Shown one piece after another: positions 5,620 through 6,520 of a stretch of 6,520 nucleotides of DNA (the stretch's first letter is position 1; each line of letters begins with the position of its first letter). The notes beneath the pieces were generated by a model. The model had not been told where the DNA came from. It worked only from the letters and a program-made list of their open reading frames with translations, and searched no databases. Position numbers and translations under genes: made by a program. Source of the DNA: Candidatus Sulfotelmatobacter sp. (lineage in GTDB: Bacteria; Acidobacteriota; Terriglobia; Terriglobales; SbA1). The stretch is from the NCBI GenBank assembly GCA_030151135.1, contig JASLEQ010000542.1:1-6520 (forward strand). The letters run 5' to 3'.

Positions 5620-6237
5620 ATGCGCCTGCGCTTGTGTTTCCTTTTTTTCGCCCTCGCCGGACTCGCTCACTCTCAGGACACCGATTTCGCGGCGGGCCCG
5701 CAATATCTCGTCCCCAATGTCTCTCCGTTATTCCTTCATTCCATTGCTACTCCCAGCCTTTCCTTTGGCCCCGGGTTGTCCGAGTCCTACGCAACCGTTG
5801 CCGAACTGTCGCCGTCGCAGGTTCCGCAGCCTCTATCGGAGACTCCAGAGAATGTTTACCTGGGAGATGTTTACTGGGGAACGCATCCACCCAGCGAGGT
5901 CGTCGCTCGCCGCGTCGATACTCCCAGCCTGACTCCCGAGCAGACTGCCGAAAATTATTACGGTACAGCCGAAATCGCCGAGAACGCTCTCTCTGTCCCG
6001 CCCTCCGTTCCCATCGCGCAAGTGCTGCCGCCCAGCACGATTGAAATTGCTTCGGTAAATCTTGTCCCCAACTTGCCACCCAGCATCATCAACGCTGGTG
6101 TGACAGGGACAGCCGACGTCCAATCGCTTCTCAATCGAGGCTACGGCGTCTCGCTAGGAGATCTCGCTTCGAAGTGGAAAGCTCAGCGAGGTTCGGCCGT
6201 CCGCAAGTTCACGAACAACGATCTCCACCGGGACTGA
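5620..6237 (+). CDS. Secreted proline- and serine-rich protein of unknown function
   Basis: The 205-residue protein has a clear signal peptide (MRLR, then hydrophobic 5-15) with a likely cut near AHS (16-18). The mature chain is low in charge, contains no cysteine, and is rich in Pro, Ser and Val. Loose repeats of a P-S motif occur (VSPLFL, TPSLSF, TPSLTP, VPPSVP, LPPSTI, LPPSII). An aromatic cluster NVYLGDVYWG lies at 78-87. The C-terminus is more polar: SLLNRGYGVSLGDLASKWKA (169-188) followed by VRKFTNNDLHRD (194-205). From memory, the block 'SLGD(L/V)A...(Y/F)TN(N/D)DL' is a recurrent C-terminal signature of acidobacterial proteins, so this may be a conserved export-linked or interaction tail. 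No named domain is recognised. A strong promoter and TAGGAGG site precede it. Confidence 0.82.
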   Translation: MRLRLCFLFFALAGLAHSQDTDFAAGPQYLVPNVSPLFLHSIATPSLSFGPGLSESYATVAELSPSQVPQPLSETPENVYLGDVYWGTHPPSEVVARRVDTPSLTPEQTAENYYGTAEIAENALSVPPSVPIAQVLPPSTIEIASVNLVPNLPPSIINAGVTGTADVQSLLNRGYGVSLGDLASKWKAQRGSAVRKFTNNDLHRD

Positions 6238-6253
6238 GCGAGCCCTTTCCGCC

Positions 6254-6283
6254 CATCCTTCTCGTCTCCGCCACGGAAGGATG
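6254..6283 (+). terminator. Hairpin after the secreted unknown gene, probable terminator
   Basis: CATCCTTC (6254-6261) pairs perfectly with GAAGGATG (6276-6283). The stem continues inward past a single bulged T (6262) with CGT (6263-6265) pairing ACG (6273-6275), leaving a seven-base loop. That gives 11 base pairs starting 16 bases after the stop codon. Only a broken T-rich tail follows (CTTTAACTTTGG at 6287-6298), so termination efficiency is uncertain. Confidence 0.5.
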
Positions 6284-6355
6284 AAGCTTTAACTTTGGTT
6301 TCCTGCCAGCCATAAGCAACTTGTCCCGTTAACACAGGCGTAACAAATCGACCTC

Positions 6356-6389
6356 GGGGCGCCGTACTGCCCTGTCGTTGCGGCGCTCC
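6356..6389 (+). other. GC-rich hairpin in the leader of the GTG-started gene
   Basis: GGGGCGCCG (6356-6364) pairs with CGGCGCTCC (6381-6389) over nine positions, including one G-T wobble, with a 16-base loop. It lies about 110 bases before the start codon at 6499. If transcription begins upstream of it, it would be part of a long structured leader. No known riboswitch core was recognised. The 6238-6498 spacer otherwise shows no supportable gene or convincing promoter. Confidence 0.35.
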
Positions 6390-6498
6390 CGCCAACCTCT
6401 TTGCGGCATCCTGCTACAAACCTGCGACCCATTCCTCTCGCCAGGAAAGCCGCTCCACCGCTCCGAGACTGGGACCTACCTTTTAAGGAGACTCTTTT

Positions 6499-6520
6499 GT
6501 GCAGCACCCATCTGTCCGGA
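6499..6520 (+). CDS. Start of an unidentified gene (GTG start, runs off the right edge)
   Basis: TAAGGAG (6484-6490) is a near-ideal ribosome binding site eight bases before GTG 6499. The visible codons read (V/M)QHPSVR. An alternative TTG at 6497 in another frame would give MCSTHLSG; GTG is preferred for start-codon frequency. Too little is visible to assign a product. The 261-base spacer before it makes it independent of the upstream gene. Confidence 0.55.

Overview
The window looks like chromosomal DNA from an Acidobacteriota bacterium (Koribacter/Terriglobia-like). This is an inference from three things: the moderately high GC with intermixed strand use, the protein types (zinc-ribbon membrane proteins, YVTN beta-propeller, pilin-head-like secreted protein, DUF2127), and intergenic copies of a 'GTCATCCTGA...GAAGGATCT' repeat that I associate from memory with that phylum. 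No phage, transposase, CRISPR, tRNA or rRNA gene is visible.

Layout. (1) Positions 1-1437 hold three small membrane proteins, each with an N-terminal four-cysteine zinc ribbon. A CD225/dispanin-type gene runs leftward and is cut by the window edge. Two tandem paralogous DUF4870/Tic20-like genes run rightward. The divergent spacer (237-396) carries a plausible sigma70-type promoter in each direction. (2) Positions 1664-2638 encode a DHH/DHHA1 phosphoesterase-family protein that must start at TTG. (3) Positions 2742-3812 encode an exported YVTN/YncE-like beta-propeller with a proline/glycine-rich insertion. It is bracketed by two direct copies of the dispersed repeat. (4) Positions 4870-3908 (minus strand) encode a secreted two-part protein whose C-terminal part resembles a type IV pilin globular domain but lacks the pilin helix. 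It converges on the propeller gene and diverges from the next gene. (5) Positions 5009-5521 encode a DUF2127 four-helix membrane protein. (6) Positions 5620-6237 encode a secreted protein of unknown function behind the best promoter in the window, followed by a strong hairpin. (7) Positions 6238-6498 hold no gene I can support. They contain hairpins and end in a strong ribosome binding site for a GTG-started gene whose first seven codons are visible at 6499-6520.

Apart from the zinc-ribbon cluster, the genes look like independent single-gene units with their own spacers, not one operon. I found no convincing evidence of a new multi-gene system. The most notable points are the zinc-ribbon membrane protein cluster, the repeat pair around the propeller gene with a possible third decayed relative acting as a terminator, the helix-less pilin-head protein, and a start-codon hairpin on that gene.
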